A stretch of 64,000 bases of DNA from Tomitella biformata AHU 1821 (GCF_000524475.1 NZ_BAVQ01000025.1:37516-101515), one strand, 5' to 3'; positions 8,625 to 18,569 are shown, counted from the first letter of the stretch. Numbers and translations are program-made. The notes: a model not told the origin generated them from the letters alone.

Positions 8625-10036
8625 AGTGCACCTGGCAGGGCGCGCAGCGGCGAATGCGCGGCCGAGACGGGCAACACTCTCCCCGTCGTCTCGTCGAACA
8701 TCCCAAGCCCCCGCAGCCACTCCTCGAACTCCGGGGCCGGGCGCAATCCGAGCACCTGCCTGACATACAGCGCGTCGTGGAAGGAGGTGCTCTGGTAACC
8801 CAGCATCACGTCGTCGGCACCGGGCACCGCGATGTGAAAGGTCAGCCCCGCCACGGCGAGCAGCGTCAGCAGGTCATCCATATCGTCCTGGTCGGCCTCG
8901 GCGTGGTTGGTGTAGCACACGTCCACGCCCATCGGCAGGCCCAGCAGCTTCCCACAGAAGTGGTCCTCGAGCCCGGCGCGCACTATCTGCTTGCCGTCGT
9001 AGAGGTACTCCGGGCCGATGAACCCGACCACCGTGTTCACCAGCAGCGGCTCCAGGATCTGCGCCACCGCGTAGGCCCGCGCCTCCAGGGTCTGCTGGTC
9101 CACCGGGCGGTTCCCGGTGCCCAGGTGCGCGCCGGCGCTCAGCGCGGACCCCTGACCGGTCTCCAGGTACATCACGTTCTGCCCGACGGTGCCGCGCCGC
9201 AGCGAGCGGCCAGCCTCGTTACCCTGCCGCAGCAGCTCCAAGTTCACCCCGAATCCCGAGTTCGCGCCCTCAGTGCCGGCGATCGACTGGAATACCAGGT
9301 CCACCGGCGCCCCGGCCTCGATCAGGTCGATGGTGGTGGTCACGTGCGAGAGCACGCAGGACTGGGTGGGGATCTCATAGCGCAGCCGGATCTCGTCGAG
9401 CAGGTGCAGCAGGTCGCTGGTGGCTTGCGGTGAGTCGGTCGCCGGGTTGATCCCGATGGTCGCGTCCCCGCAGCCGAGCAGCAGCCCGTCCAGGGTGGCC
9501 GCTGCGATCCCGCGCGGGTCGTCGGTCGGATGGTTCGGCTGCAGCCGGGTGGAAATCCGGCCCGGCAGGCCCAGCGTGGTTCGGAACGCGCTGGTCACCC
9601 GGATCACCCGGGCCACGGCGATCAAATCCTGATTGCGCATCAGCTTGCTCACCGCCGCCACCATCTCGGGCGTGAGTCCGGACGAGACCCGGGCCAGGGT
9701 CACCGCCGCATCCGGCGTGGACGCAACCTGCAGCAGCCAGTCCCGCAGGCCGCCGACGGTCAGGTGCGAGACCTCGCCGTAGGCCACGCGATCGTGCTTG
9801 TCGATGATCAGCCGGGTGATCTCGTCGTCCTCGTAGGGCACCACCAATTCGACCAGGAACGTGTCCAGCGGAACCTCTGCCAGCGCCCATTGTGCGGCGG
9901 CCCGCTCGCCGTCGCTCGCCGCCGCACAGCCGGCGAGCTCGTCGCCTGAACGCCGCGGGGTGGCCTTGGCCAGCAGGTCGATCAGCCCGTCGAAGGTGTG
10001 GTTGGTACCGCCGATGCTCTGGCTATACATCGTCAT
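8621..10036 (-). CDS. eutB: Ethanolamine ammonia-lyase large subunit EutB
   Basis: 471 residues, slightly longer than the enterobacterial protein (about 453). The TIM-barrel catalytic subunit is recognised by LVVPYEDDEITRLIIDKHD, RISTRLQPNHPTDDPRGIAA, GINPATDSPQ, FQSIAGTEGANSGFGVNL and FIGPEYLYDGKQI. It binds ethanolamine and adenosylcobalamin and works as a complex with EutC in the cytosol. The ATG at 10036 overlaps the permease stop (ATGA) and its own stop overlaps the eutC start, so the three genes are translationally coupled. No carboxysome-like shell genes and no EutA reactivase are present in the window, so this is a simple, non-compartment form of the pathway. Confidence 0.95.
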   Translation of the reverse strand: MTMYSQSIGGTNHTFDGLIDLLAKATPRRSGDELAGCAAASDGERAAAQWALAEVPLDTFLVELVVPYEDDEITRLIIDKHDRVAYGEVSHLTVGGLRDWLLQVASTPDAAVTLARVSSGLTPEMVAAVSKLMRNQDLIAVARVIRVTSAFRTTLGLPGRISTRLQPNHPTDDPRGIAAATLDGLLLGCGDATIGINPATDSPQATSDLLHLLDEIRLRYEIPTQSCVLSHVTTTIDLIEAGAPVDLVFQSIAGTEGANSGFGVNLELLRQGNEAGRSLRRGTVGQNVMYLETGQGSALSAGAHLGTGNRPVDQQTLEARAYAVAQILEPLLVNTVVGFIGPEYLYDGKQIVRAGLEDHFCGKLLGLPMGVDVCYTNHAEADQDDMDDLLTLLAVAGLTFHIAVPGADDVMLGYQSTSFHDALYVRQVLGLRPAPEFEEWLRGLGMFDETTGRVLPVSAAHSPLRALPGAL

Positions 10037-11469
10037 CGAAGCTGCGCCTCCGCCTCCGCCAGTGCGGCGAACTCCTCCTCGGGCGCGCCGGCAACCAGTC
10101 TCTTCCGAGAGTAGAGGCCGAAGTACGCGAGCAACAGGGCGTAGATGCCCAGGGCGATCCCCGCCGCCAGCACATCGGCGAGGAACGTCGCGACGATGGC
10201 CACGCAGGCCAGCGTCAGCGCAATCCCCGAGGTGACCGCCCCGCCAGGGGTGCGGTAGGGCCGCTCCATGTCGGGGGCCTTCCGGCGCAGCACGATGTGC
10301 GAAAGCATCATCAGCGCGTAGGAGACGACGGCGCCGAACACGGCCGCGTTCAGCAGCCTGTCGCCGGCCTCGGTCATCGACAGCCCGAAGCCGATCACGC
10401 CAGGCACGATCAGCGCCAGTGCGGGCACCTTGCGACCGCTGGTCAGCGACAGCGTCTTCGGGAGATAGCCGGCGCGAGAGAGCGCGAACGTCTGCCGGGA
10501 GTAGGCGTAGACGATGGAGAAGAACGAGGCGATCAGCCCGAACAGCCCGGCGTAGTTGACGAACGTCCCCATCATGCCTGAGCCGGTGGCCTGGTCCAGC
10601 GCCTGCACCAGCGGGTTCGACGAGTCCTTGAGCAGGTTCGAGCCGGCGCCGCCGGGGCCCAGGAACAGCACCAGCATCGCGAAGGTGAACAAGATGCCGA
10701 GCGCGGTCAGGATTCCCCTGGGCACGCTGCGGGCGGGATCTTTGGCCTCCTCTGCGGCCAGCGGGACGCCCTCGAGTGCCAGGAAGAACCAGATGCCGAA
10801 CGGGATGGCCGCCCAGATGCCCATCGCGCCGTGGGGCAGGAAGGCGGAGCCGCCCGGGTCGGCGGGGATGTCGGTGAGGTTGGCAAAGGAGAAGTGCGGG
10901 ATCATCCCGACGAAGAACACGATCAGCGCGACCACTGCGACGGCGGTGACCACGAACATCACCTTGAGCGCCTCGCCCGCGCCGAAGAGGTGGATACCCA
11001 CGAAGATGGCATAGCAGGCCAGGTACACCGGCCAGCCCGCGGTTATCCCGAACAAGTTCAGCGACTGCACGTACCCGCCGATGAAGGTGGCGATCGCGGC
11101 TGGCGCGATGGTGTATTCGATCAGCACCGCAGCCCCGGTGGCGAAGCCGCCCCAGGGCCCGAGGGCGCGCCGGGCGAAGGTGTAGCCCCCGCCCGCCGTG
11201 GGCAGCGCGGAGGAGAGTTCAGCCAGCGACAGACACATGCACAGGTACATGAACGCGACGACGATGACCGCAATCAGCAGCCCGCCCCAGCCCCCCTTGA
11301 CCAAGCCGAACTGCCAGCCGGCGTAGTCACCGGAGATCACAAAGGAGACCCCCAGCCCGGCTAGCAGCACCCATCCGGCCGAGCCCGATTTGAGCGTGCG
11401 TTTAGCCAGATAGCTGGCATCATCGGAGGCCGGCGGCGCGGCCCCGGCGGATACGTTTGAAACGGCCAT
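10033..11469 (-). CDS. eat: Ethanolamine permease Eat (APC superfamily)
   Basis: 478 residues from the ATG at 11469 (MAVSNVSAGAA). About twelve hydrophobic segments are visible, beginning at WVLLAGLGVSFVISGDYAGW; the FVISGDYAGWQFGL stretch is characteristic of ethanolamine permeases of the amino acid/polyamine/organocation family. PTAGGGYTFARRALGPWGGF is the conserved APC loop. It imports ethanolamine across the cytoplasmic membrane. It is co-transcribed with eutB and eutC (4-bp overlap) and follows the aldehyde dehydrogenase gene after a 144-bp gap that contains a hairpin. Confidence 0.92.
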   Translation of the reverse strand: MAVSNVSAGAAPPASDDASYLAKRTLKSGSAGWVLLAGLGVSFVISGDYAGWQFGLVKGGWGGLLIAVIVVAFMYLCMCLSLAELSSALPTAGGGYTFARRALGPWGGFATGAAVLIEYTIAPAAIATFIGGYVQSLNLFGITAGWPVYLACYAIFVGIHLFGAGEALKVMFVVTAVAVVALIVFFVGMIPHFSFANLTDIPADPGGSAFLPHGAMGIWAAIPFGIWFFLALEGVPLAAEEAKDPARSVPRGILTALGILFTFAMLVLFLGPGGAGSNLLKDSSNPLVQALDQATGSGMMGTFVNYAGLFGLIASFFSIVYAYSRQTFALSRAGYLPKTLSLTSGRKVPALALIVPGVIGFGLSMTEAGDRLLNAAVFGAVVSYALMMLSHIVLRRKAPDMERPYRTPGGAVTSGIALTLACVAIVATFLADVLAAGIALGIYALLLAYFGLYSRKRLVAGAPEEEFAALAEAEAQLR

Positions 11470-11568
11470 GCGGTGTCCTCTATCTCGGTCGGCAGGCGGA
11501 GGAGAGCTCGCCACCCTCCCCCCACGATTCAGAGATGGCGGAATGGCAGCGGGGGTTATGGAAACGGC

Positions 11569-11599
11569 GCGGGGGACGGCGGGGGGCAGCGTCCCCCGC
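11569..11599 (-). terminator. Hairpin between aldehyde dehydrogenase and eat
   Basis: GCGGGGGAC (11569-11577) and GTCCCCCGC (11591-11599) form a 9-bp stem around a G-rich loop, just after the aldehyde dehydrogenase stop. No clear T-run follows, so it may attenuate or protect the message rather than end it. Confidence 0.5.
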
Positions 11600-11613
11600 A
11601 CCGAGTTTGGGGG

Positions 11614-13137
11614 TCAGAAGAAGCCCTGGGCGCCTTCCGCGTAGGAGACCAAGAGGTTCTTGGTCTGCTGGTAGTGGTCCAGCATCATGCGGTGGTTCTC
11701 GCGGCCGAATCCGGACTGCTTATAGCCGCCGAACGCGGCGTGCGCCGGGTACTGGTGGTACGTGTTGGTCCACACGCGGCCGGCCTGGATGTCGCGGCCG
11801 GCGCGGTAGGCCGTCGTGCCGTTGCGGGACCAGACGCCGGCGCCCAGCCCGTAGAGGGTGTCGTTGGCGATGCGGATCGCGTCGTCGTAGTCGGTGAAGG
11901 ACGTGACGGCGACGACGGGGCCGAAGATCTCCTCCTGGAACACGCGCATGTCGTTGTTGCCGGCGAAAATGGTCGGCTGAACGTAGTAGCCGCCCGAGAG
12001 GTCGCCGCCCAGATCCGCGCGCTCACCGCCGGTGATGACCTTCGCGCCCTCGGCCTTGCCGATCTCGATGTACGAGAGGATCTTCTCGAACTGGTCATTG
12101 CTGGCCTGCGCGCCGATCATGGTCTCCGTGTCGAGGGGGTTGCCCTGTCGGACGGCCTTGGTGCGGATCGCGGCGAGCGAGAGGAAGTCGTCGTAGATCG
12201 AGCTCTGGATCAGCGCGCGCGACGGGCAGGTGCACACCTCGCCCTGGTTGAGCGCGAACATCGTGAAGCCCTCGAGCGCTTTGTCCTGGTAGGCGTCGTC
12301 GGCCTGCATCACGTCGTCGAAGAACACGTTGGGGCTCTTGCCGCCGAGCTCGAGGGTGACTGGGATCAGGTTCTGGCTGGCGTACTGCATGATCAGCCGA
12401 CCGGTGGTGGTCTCACCGGTGAAGGAGACCTTCGCGATGCGGTTGCTCGACGCGAGCGGCTTGCCGCACTCGACGCCGAAGCCGTTGACGATGTTGATGA
12501 CGCCGGCGGGCAGCAGGTCCCCGATCAGGCTCATCAGGTAGAGGAGCGACGCCGGCGTCTGCTCTGCGGGCTTCATCACGATGGCGTTGCCGGCGGCCAG
12601 CGCGGGGGCCAGCTTCCAGGTGGCCATGAGAATCGGGAAGTTCCACGGGATGATCTGCGCGACGACGCCGAGGGGCTCGTGGAAGTGGTACGCGACCGTG
12701 TCCTCGTTGAGCTGCGAGAGCGAGCCCTCCTGGGCGCGGATGGCGCCGGCGAAGTAGCGGAAGTGGTCGATCGCGAGGGGAATGTCGGCGGCGAGGGTCT
12801 CGCGGACCGGCTTGCCGTTGTCCCAGGACTCGGCGACGGCGATCTTCTCGAGATTCTGCTCCATGCGGTCGGCGATCTTGTTCAAGATCAGCGCGCGCTC
12901 GGCGGGCGAGCTCTTGCCCCAGGCGGGGGCGGCGGCGTGGGCTGCGTCGAGGGCGAGCTCGACATCCTCGGCGGTGGACCGCGCCACATCGCAGAACGCC
13001 TGGCCGTTCACCGGCGTGGTGTTCTCGAAGTACTGGCCCTTGACGGGGGCGACCCACTGGCCGCCGATCCAGTTGTCGTAGCGGGACTCGAAGGACATCA
13101 CTGAGCCGGGGGCACCCGGGCGTTCGTAAACAGTCAT
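11614..13137 (-). CDS. NAD-dependent aldehyde dehydrogenase (acetaldehyde-oxidising type)
   Basis: 507 residues, ALDH superfamily. Motifs: [30 protein letters not shown], the catalytic glutamate region LELGGKSPN, the catalytic cysteine in [12 protein letters not shown] and [13 protein letters not shown]. The CTCPSRA form and the overall sequence fit the AldA/ExaC/AcoD type that oxidises acetaldehyde to acetate; it is not the CoA-acylating EutE type. In many actinobacteria this gene is followed by a separate DUF779 gene; here DUF779 is instead attached to EutC two genes downstream. The gene directly follows the GAF regulator gene, which probably controls it. Expected function: removal of the acetaldehyde made by EutBC, or of aldehydes from the alcohol dehydrogenases nearby. 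Confidence 0.9.
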   Translation of the reverse strand: MTVYERPGAPGSVMSFESRYDNWIGGQWVAPVKGQYFENTTPVNGQAFCDVARSTAEDVELALDAAHAAAPAWGKSSPAERALILNKIADRMEQNLEKIAVAESWDNGKPVRETLAADIPLAIDHFRYFAGAIRAQEGSLSQLNEDTVAYHFHEPLGVVAQIIPWNFPILMATWKLAPALAAGNAIVMKPAEQTPASLLYLMSLIGDLLPAGVINIVNGFGVECGKPLASSNRIAKVSFTGETTTGRLIMQYASQNLIPVTLELGGKSPNVFFDDVMQADDAYQDKALEGFTMFALNQGEVCTCPSRALIQSSIYDDFLSLAAIRTKAVRQGNPLDTETMIGAQASNDQFEKILSYIEIGKAEGAKVITGGERADLGGDLSGGYYVQPTIFAGNNDMRVFQEEIFGPVVAVTSFTDYDDAIRIANDTLYGLGAGVWSRNGTTAYRAGRDIQAGRVWTNTYHQYPAHAAFGGYKQSGFGRENHRMMLDHYQQTKNLLVSYAEGAQGFF

Positions 13138-13196
13138 TCCGCACTCCTAGCGTCTGTGTCACTCGCCGGATCCTCGCCAGCTTGTGATTCAGAACA

Positions 13197-14528
13197 CTAG
13201 GAGCGGCTACGTTGCAACGAGGTTGCAGAGATGCCAAATCGCCGGTTCAACAGATCCAAATGGGCCCTGGCCTGCACATGCGCAGGTGATCCGGTGGGCA
13301 TCAGCGCGGCGAGCGCCTGCCAGATGATGGGGTCGTCGCGGCCTGAGACCGTACCGGCCCACGCCTGTAGGAGCCGCGCGTCCCGGCTGCGCAGCACCGC
13401 GCCCCGCATCTCCGCGTCGAGCCGCTCGCGGATCTCCACCACGCCCGGCGCGAGCGAGTCCGCCAGCACCGGCCCCGGGTGGCCCTGCAGCGCCCCGACC
13501 ACGTCTCCCCTTGCCAACGACTCCCGTACAACGTCGAGGTCCGTGCGCAGCGGCGCCTGCAACCGGTACGGCCGCGAGCCCACCGAGCCCGGCCCCAGCA
13601 CCCGGCGCAGCCGCGACAACTCCGCACGCACAGTGACCGAGTCCAGGAAGCGCTCGTCGAGCAGCACCGCCAGTTGCTCCGCGCCCATCCCCTCCGAATG
13701 CTCCGCCAGCAGCAGCAGGATCTCCGCGTGCCGCGGAGATAGTTGAATTTCCGCGCCATTGCGGGTCAGCGTGGGCCGGGCGCGGCCCAGCACCGACAAC
13801 AACGGCACCTGAGCCGGGGACTCCAACCCGCCGTCCTGCATCCTCCAGCGCAGCTCCAATTCCGCCGCCGCGACCGTCGCGCGCACCAGCGTCAGCACCT
13901 CCGGGGCTGCGACGCGGGAGCCGCCGGTGATATCGATCGAGCCCAGGATCGCGCCGGTGACCGGATGGTGGACCGGCGCGGCGGCGCAGCTCCACCGGTG
14001 GACCTGCCGGCTGAAGTGCTCGGCGCCAAAGATCTGCACGCAGTGGTCCACCGCCAGCGCGGTGCCGGGCGCATTGGTCCCCACCGCCGCCTCGCTCCAG
14101 TCCGCGCCCTCCACGAACGCGATCGTGCCCGCGTGGTCGCGCATTTGAGTATCGCCCTCCACCCACAGCAGCCGACCGCTCGCATCGCTGATGGCCACCA
14201 GCAGGCTCGAGTCCTCCGCGTCTTCGACCAGCAGCTTCCGCACCACCGGGAGCACCGTCGACATCGGGTGCGCGACGCGATACTCGGCCAGATCGGAGTT
14301 GTCCGACGCGAGCCGCCCGCCCGACTCCGGGTTGACCCCGCTGAGCTGGCTGCGCTCCCACGATTGGCGGATCACCGGGCGGACGTCGTCGCTGTAGTCG
14401 ACCCCGTGACCGCCCGCCACAAACTGTCGGTGCGCGCGGCCCATCTGTGCCGCGAGCTCAACCTCGTCCTGCCCTGGCCGCAGCGCCATCCAAGGGCCGG
14501 ACCGCCCTGCAGGCTCCCGCACTGACAT
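13197..14528 (-). CDS. GAF-domain transcriptional regulator (AcoR-like sensor part, no sigma-54 domain)
   Basis: 443 residues from the ATG at 14528, which has AAGGGA before it; a GTG at 14549 is possible. The N-terminal part (RPVIRQSWERSQLSGVNPES) and the GAF region (ADWSEAAVGTNAPGTALAVD, HRWSCAAAPVHHPVTGAILG) match the sensor part of AcoR-type activators. The AAA+ sigma-54 domain of AcoR is absent; instead the C-terminal half holds a helix-turn-helix-like segment (LSPRHAEILLLLAEHSEGM, then LSRLRRVLGPGSVGSRPYR). This build is common for actinobacterial regulators next to aldehyde and alcohol dehydrogenase genes. It probably senses an aldehyde or ethanolamine and activates the dehydrogenase-eat-eut genes downstream. 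Confidence 0.82.
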   Translation of the reverse strand: MSVREPAGRSGPWMALRPGQDEVELAAQMGRAHRQFVAGGHGVDYSDDVRPVIRQSWERSQLSGVNPESGGRLASDNSDLAEYRVAHPMSTVLPVVRKLLVEDAEDSSLLVAISDASGRLLWVEGDTQMRDHAGTIAFVEGADWSEAAVGTNAPGTALAVDHCVQIFGAEHFSRQVHRWSCAAAPVHHPVTGAILGSIDITGGSRVAAPEVLTLVRATVAAAELELRWRMQDGGLESPAQVPLLSVLGRARPTLTRNGAEIQLSPRHAEILLLLAEHSEGMGAEQLAVLLDERFLDSVTVRAELSRLRRVLGPGSVGSRPYRLQAPLRTDLDVVRESLARGDVVGALQGHPGPVLADSLAPGVVEIRERLDAEMRGAVLRSRDARLLQAWAGTVSGRDDPIIWQALAALMPTGSPAHVQARAHLDLLNRRFGISATSLQRSRS

Positions 14529-14584
14529 CCACGATCCCTTCCGCTCCACTCAACTGTAACTGAGGTCACAAAGGTCGCACAGCA

Positions 14585-15934
14585 CTAACCCACCCTCGGC
14601 AGCAGTGCCTGGAGGCTACGCGCACGCATTGCCCCCCACCACAGCCCTGCCCCGTAACCGACATCGTCGAGCCGCTTGAACAGCACATAACGCATGGGGT
14701 CGAGGTTGCCCGGACCGTCATGCGTCGCCCAATCCGCAAGCCCCTCCGAGAGGGCGACTAGCGCGATCACCCGCCGGGCCCTCCTAGAACACAGCCCCAC
14801 GAGGACCGCGAGGGGCCAATAGTGCCGACAGATGCCCGACGCCAACTGCCACAGCGCCCCGCCCAATCCCATGGCGAGCAACCGTGCGGCGGCCCGGCCC
14901 GGATGCGCGAGTCCGCCCAGGGTCCGGCGGAGCTTGAACCCCGCGAATCCCGTCGCCGCCACCGCCGACACCGCGCCGGTCTTGGTCCCGCTGAGCAGCG
15001 CCACTCCCGCCGCCGCCGACCACGGCGCGAGCACCAGCGGCGCGACATCGCCAGCGTGCCGTGCGGCGAGCGGGGCTGCGCCCACACCGTAGAACGCCTT
15101 GCGCCCGAGCCATGTCCGGAGCGTGGTCCGATGCTCGTGGGCCACCTGCGCAGCGGGCTCATAGCGCAACCGCCAGCCCGCCTCATGCAGACGCCAGCAC
15201 AGGTCCACGTCCTCCGCCACGTGCATCGACTCGTCGAAGCCATCCTCGAGGGCTGCCCGACGCACCATCATCGCAGCACTCGGCACATATGCCACCGGCG
15301 AACGCGGCACCACCGGCCCGGGCTTCGCGCCGAGGTCCAGGGAGGAGCGAATCTGCTCATATCGGCCGAGCGCGCCGGCTGGATCGCCGAGGCTGATGAT
15401 CCGCGGCGCCACCAGGGCCAGCGTCGGGTCCGCGAAGTGCGCGGAGAGGATCGCCAGCCAGCCCGCGACCGGCACCGCGTCGGAATCGATGAACACCACG
15501 AACTCGGTGGTGGCCGCGGCCAATCCAGTATTGCGTGCGGCGGCAGGTCCCCTGCACTGCGCGTGCCGGATCACGTGCGGGGCCTGGATCGGGATCGCTG
15601 AGCCGTCGTCGACCACAATCACGTGCTGTGCCAGCGACTTGAGCAGCCTGTCGATGCCGGGCTGGTTGTCCTTGACCGGCACGATCACCGTCACCTCCGC
15701 CACCGGGCGTGGACCGAGGTCCGGGTGCGCGATGCCGAGGTCGAGGAACCTGCGGGCCAGCGCGGCCGTGGCGGGGCTGGTGACCGTCAACTCGCCGTCC
15801 GCGATCAGTTCCGCCGCTTGGGGTTTGAGCCGCAGCAGCGTGGTCGGCGAGCCGCCGAGCAGCGCCGCGCCGCCGTCGAGCCGGCGTACCGCGGGGTCGA
15901 TCCGCACCCGGAACCCCGCGGGGAGCTCGGTCAT
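14585..15934 (-). CDS. mftF: Mycofactocin glycosyltransferase MftF
   Basis: 449 residues from the ATG at 15934, which overlaps the mftE stop by 4 bp. Family-2 glycosyltransferase signs: VTVIVPVKDNQPGIDRLL, HVIVVDDGS, FVVFIDSDAVP with the DxD metal motif, and AEDVDLCWRLHEAGWRLRYE. Hydrophobic helices near the C-terminus suggest membrane association. MftF adds a beta-1,4-glucan chain to premycofactocin. It ends the mycofactocin run; the GAF regulator gene begins 56 bp downstream. Confidence 0.92.
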   Translation of the reverse strand: MTELPAGFRVRIDPAVRRLDGGAALLGGSPTTLLRLKPQAAELIADGELTVTSPATAALARRFLDLGIAHPDLGPRPVAEVTVIVPVKDNQPGIDRLLKSLAQHVIVVDDGSAIPIQAPHVIRHAQCRGPAAARNTGLAAATTEFVVFIDSDAVPVAGWLAILSAHFADPTLALVAPRIISLGDPAGALGRYEQIRSSLDLGAKPGPVVPRSPVAYVPSAAMMVRRAALEDGFDESMHVAEDVDLCWRLHEAGWRLRYEPAAQVAHEHRTTLRTWLGRKAFYGVGAAPLAARHAGDVAPLVLAPWSAAAGVALLSGTKTGAVSAVAATGFAGFKLRRTLGGLAHPGRAAARLLAMGLGGALWQLASGICRHYWPLAVLVGLCSRRARRVIALVALSEGLADWATHDGPGNLDPMRYVLFKRLDDVGYGAGLWWGAMRARSLQALLPRVG

Positions 15935-16605
15935 GCCAATCTCCCATGCTTGTCCGGGGTCCACGCTGCGACCGCGTCGGACACCGACAGGCGCAGCCGC
16001 GCTAGGAGCTCCGCGCCCTCCGCCGCGCTGGCGCCCGCCGGATCGCCCAGCACACCGTTGGGGCTCACCGCCGCGACCCCGCCCGCGCGCATCCGCTCCC
16101 ACAACTGCGGCAGCGGCTCGGTGTTGCCGGCCGCCGCCCGCTCGAGCCGGACCACGTGCGGGGCCAGGTGCAACAGCAGCGAGGTCTCGGTGCGCCCAGC
16201 GTGCGCGTCCCCGCCCGGGATGATCGGCGTCCACCAGGCCGCGTCGCGCCCCTCATAGCGCAGCCGTTGGACCGCTTTCGCGAGAGTGGGCACGTTGCCG
16301 CCGTGCCCGTTCACGAAGAGCAGTCGCGGCGCCCACTCGCAGGCCGAGCGGCCGAACTCTAGGAGCACCGAGTACAGGGTCTCGGCGCCGATGGACACCG
16401 TCCCCGCGAATCCCTGGTGCTCGCCGCTCGCCCCATATGACAGCGCCGGGGCGAGCAACACGTTGGGCAGGGCCTCCGCGATCGCGGTGGCGATGCGCGT
16501 ATCTGTGTCCAGCGGCAGGTGCGGGCCATGCTGCTCGACGGCGCCGACAGGCACCACCAGCAACGCGTCGACCACCTCATTCGAGGTCGAATCTTCTAGT
16601 CTCAC
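15931..16605 (-). CDS. mftE: Mycofactocin precursor peptidase MftE (creatininase family)
   Basis: 224 residues from the GTG at 16605, which overlaps the stop of the preceding oxidoreductase (GTGA); the frame is open much further upstream but only across that gene. Creatininase-fold metal motifs: PVGAVEQHGPHLPLDTD, NGHGGN and GDAHAGRTETS, giving the Glu, His, Asp, His, Glu metal ligands. MftE cuts the MftC-modified MftA and releases the C-terminal Val-Tyr derived product AHDP. Tight coupling on both sides puts it in one transcript with the OYE-type gene and mftF. Confidence 0.93.
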   Translation of the reverse strand: MRLEDSTSNEVVDALLVVPVGAVEQHGPHLPLDTDTRIATAIAEALPNVLLAPALSYGASGEHQGFAGTVSIGAETLYSVLLEFGRSACEWAPRLLFVNGHGGNVPTLAKAVQRLRYEGRDAAWWTPIIPGGDAHAGRTETSLLLHLAPHVVRLERAAAGNTEPLPQLWERMRAGGVAAVSPNGVLGDPAGASAAEGAELLARLRLSVSDAVAAWTPDKHGRLA

Positions 16606-18524
16606 AGCGCTTCCCCCACCCTCTGCCCCTCGATGATCGCAGCGTGGGCCCGCCGCGGCGCGAGGGCATCGCCGATGCGGTGGAGCTCCCGGCCTGAGCC
16701 TTTGAGCTCCCGCCACAGCGCGTCCTCCGGCGCCTGCTGCCCAGCGCCGACAATCCAATCCCAGTGCTCCACGGCCACCTCGCCAATCGAATGGTGCAGC
16801 ATCGCCACGCCCTCGTCGTCGGAGCCAATCACGACACGGTCCGTGAGTTGCGTGATCCCGAGCCCGTGCGCGCGCATGAGCCATCCTTCCCGGTCGAGGG
16901 TGACGCCAAGATCCTGGCCCACCACCATGCCATCGGTGCAGATGGTGACGTCGCAGCCGCGTTCCGCGAGCAGTTCTGCCACCGAGGTGCCCGGGTGGAA
17001 ACCGAGGCCGTCGATCACCAGCACCTTGCCCGTGGGGCGCACTCGGTCCCCCAGCACATCCCGGACGTCGCAGTACCCCTGCCCCGCCCAGGCTGGCCTG
17101 ATCGGTCTCGCGCCGGTGGCAATCACGACGACATCCGCCGCCAGGTCCGCCGCCGTCGCAGTGGCCTCTAGCTGGAGCTGGACGCTGGCCGCCCTGCATC
17201 GAGCTGCCAAATCCCTTGTGAGCAATGTCAAATCCGTACGGTACGGGGCCCTGGCCGCCTCGGCGATCTGCCCGCCCAGCGCACCCGAGCGCTCCATCAG
17301 CGTGACGCGGTGCCCACGCTCCGCCGCGACTGCCGCCGCCTGCATCCCGGCCGGCCCGCCGCCGACGACGATCACGGACTTCCCTCTCAGGGCTGGCGTC
17401 GGCAGCGCCGTCGCCTCGTGTCCCGTCCGGGGATTGACCACACAGCCGATCGCGCGGTTGAAGCCCACCCGGCCGATGCACTCTTGGTTGCAGGCCAGGC
17501 AGGTCTGCCTGATCTTGTTGCCGTCCATGGCCTTTTGCGCGAAGTCCGGGTCCGCGATCTGGCCGCGCACCACTCCCACCAGGTCGCATTGGCCGGTGGC
17601 GAGGGCCTTTTCCGCCGCAGCCGGATCGGTGAACCGCCCCACGCCGATGACCGGCACCTGCAGCACCTCTTTGAAAGCGGTCGGAATATGCATGGCGTAG
17701 CCACGGGGTGTCGCCATCGAGGCCTCGATCAGATGCAGTGTGCTCGTCGCCAATCCGATAGAGGTGTTGACGTAGTCGACGTGGCGCTCCACCATTTGTG
17801 CGACCTCTAGGGCCTCCCCCATCTCGATGCCTCCGGCGACCCGCTCTTCCCCAGCCAGCCGCACGCCCAGTATCAGGTCTGGCCCCAGCGCCGCGCGGAT
17901 CGCGGCCAACGTCTCGATGAGGAATCGCGCACGGTTCTCGAGCAAGCCGCCGTACTCGTCCGTGCGCAGATTCGTGCCGGGCGCGAGGAAGCCGCGGATC
18001 AGCGAGGCCTGCGAAGCCTGCAGTTCGACGCCGTCGAATCCGCCCTGGCGGCAATGCTCGGCGACCTTGGCGTAGCCAGCGATGAGCTGGTCGATCTCGG
18101 CCTGTGTCAGCGCCTTCGGGACCTCGCGGAACATCGGGTCCGGCACCGCGCTCGGCGCCCACAGGGGACGGCCGGTGTGCATCGAGCTGCCCTGCGCGCC
18201 ATTGTGGTTGAGCTGCGCGAGGATGACCGCGCCGTGCTTGTGCGCCGCGGCGGTGATGGTTCTATATCCGTCGACAACCTCTGGCCGATAGCCCTCGATG
18301 AGCTTCTCGTAAGGGCGGTCCGAGGGATGCACCGTGTGCTCCTCGGTGATGATCAGCCCCGCCCCGCCCCTGGCCCGCGCCTCGTAATAGGCCGCGTGCT
18401 GCGCCGTGGGCAATCCGTTGACGGCGAAATTCGTCAGGTGCGCGGAGAACACCACTCTATTGCGAATCGTTCTGCTGCCCAATTCAACCGTTGAGAGCAA
18501 GCGTGAATAGCCACGTTCAATCAT
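16602..18524 (-). CDS. Mycofactocin-associated FadH/OYE-family oxidoreductase 1
   Basis: 640 residues with the layout of 2,4-dienoyl-CoA reductase (FadH): an FMN-binding old-yellow-enzyme barrel (about 1-370; SAHLTNFAVNG, ILAQLNHNGAQGSS), a 4Fe-4S segment CLACNQECIG with a fourth Cys in GCVVNPRTG, then a FAD/NAD(P)-binding domain starting VIVVGGGPAGMQAA. It belongs to the subgroup found in mycofactocin loci. Substrate and exact role are not established for the family. It overlaps mftE by 4 bp, and upstream it is separated from the second copy by the 13E12 gene. Confidence 0.87.
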   Translation of the reverse strand: MIERGYSRLLSTVELGSRTIRNRVVFSAHLTNFAVNGLPTAQHAAYYEARARGGAGLIITEEHTVHPSDRPYEKLIEGYRPEVVDGYRTITAAAHKHGAVILAQLNHNGAQGSSMHTGRPLWAPSAVPDPMFREVPKALTQAEIDQLIAGYAKVAEHCRQGGFDGVELQASQASLIRGFLAPGTNLRTDEYGGLLENRARFLIETLAAIRAALGPDLILGVRLAGEERVAGGIEMGEALEVAQMVERHVDYVNTSIGLATSTLHLIEASMATPRGYAMHIPTAFKEVLQVPVIGVGRFTDPAAAEKALATGQCDLVGVVRGQIADPDFAQKAMDGNKIRQTCLACNQECIGRVGFNRAIGCVVNPRTGHEATALPTPALRGKSVIVVGGGPAGMQAAAVAAERGHRVTLMERSGALGGQIAEAARAPYRTDLTLLTRDLAARCRAASVQLQLEATATAADLAADVVVIATGARPIRPAWAGQGYCDVRDVLGDRVRPTGKVLVIDGLGFHPGTSVAELLAERGCDVTICTDGMVVGQDLGVTLDREGWLMRAHGLGITQLTDRVVIGSDDEGVAMLHHSIGEVAVEHWDWIVGAGQQAPEDALWRELKGSGRELHRIGDALAPRRAHAAIIEGQRVGEAL

Positions 18525-18569
18525 TTCTCACAACTCTCATATTTTGCCAAAAAGAATTGCTGAGATACC

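Noticed and set aside
11473..13104. 543-residue plus-strand frame opposite the aldehyde dehydrogenase
   Set aside because: Shadow of the ALDH gene; composition is biased and no motif is present.
15931..18162. 743-residue frame as one large fusion protein with MftE at its end
   Set aside because: The upstream 519 codons overlap the OYE-type gene out of frame; the GTGA overlap at 16605 gives a normal MftE length.
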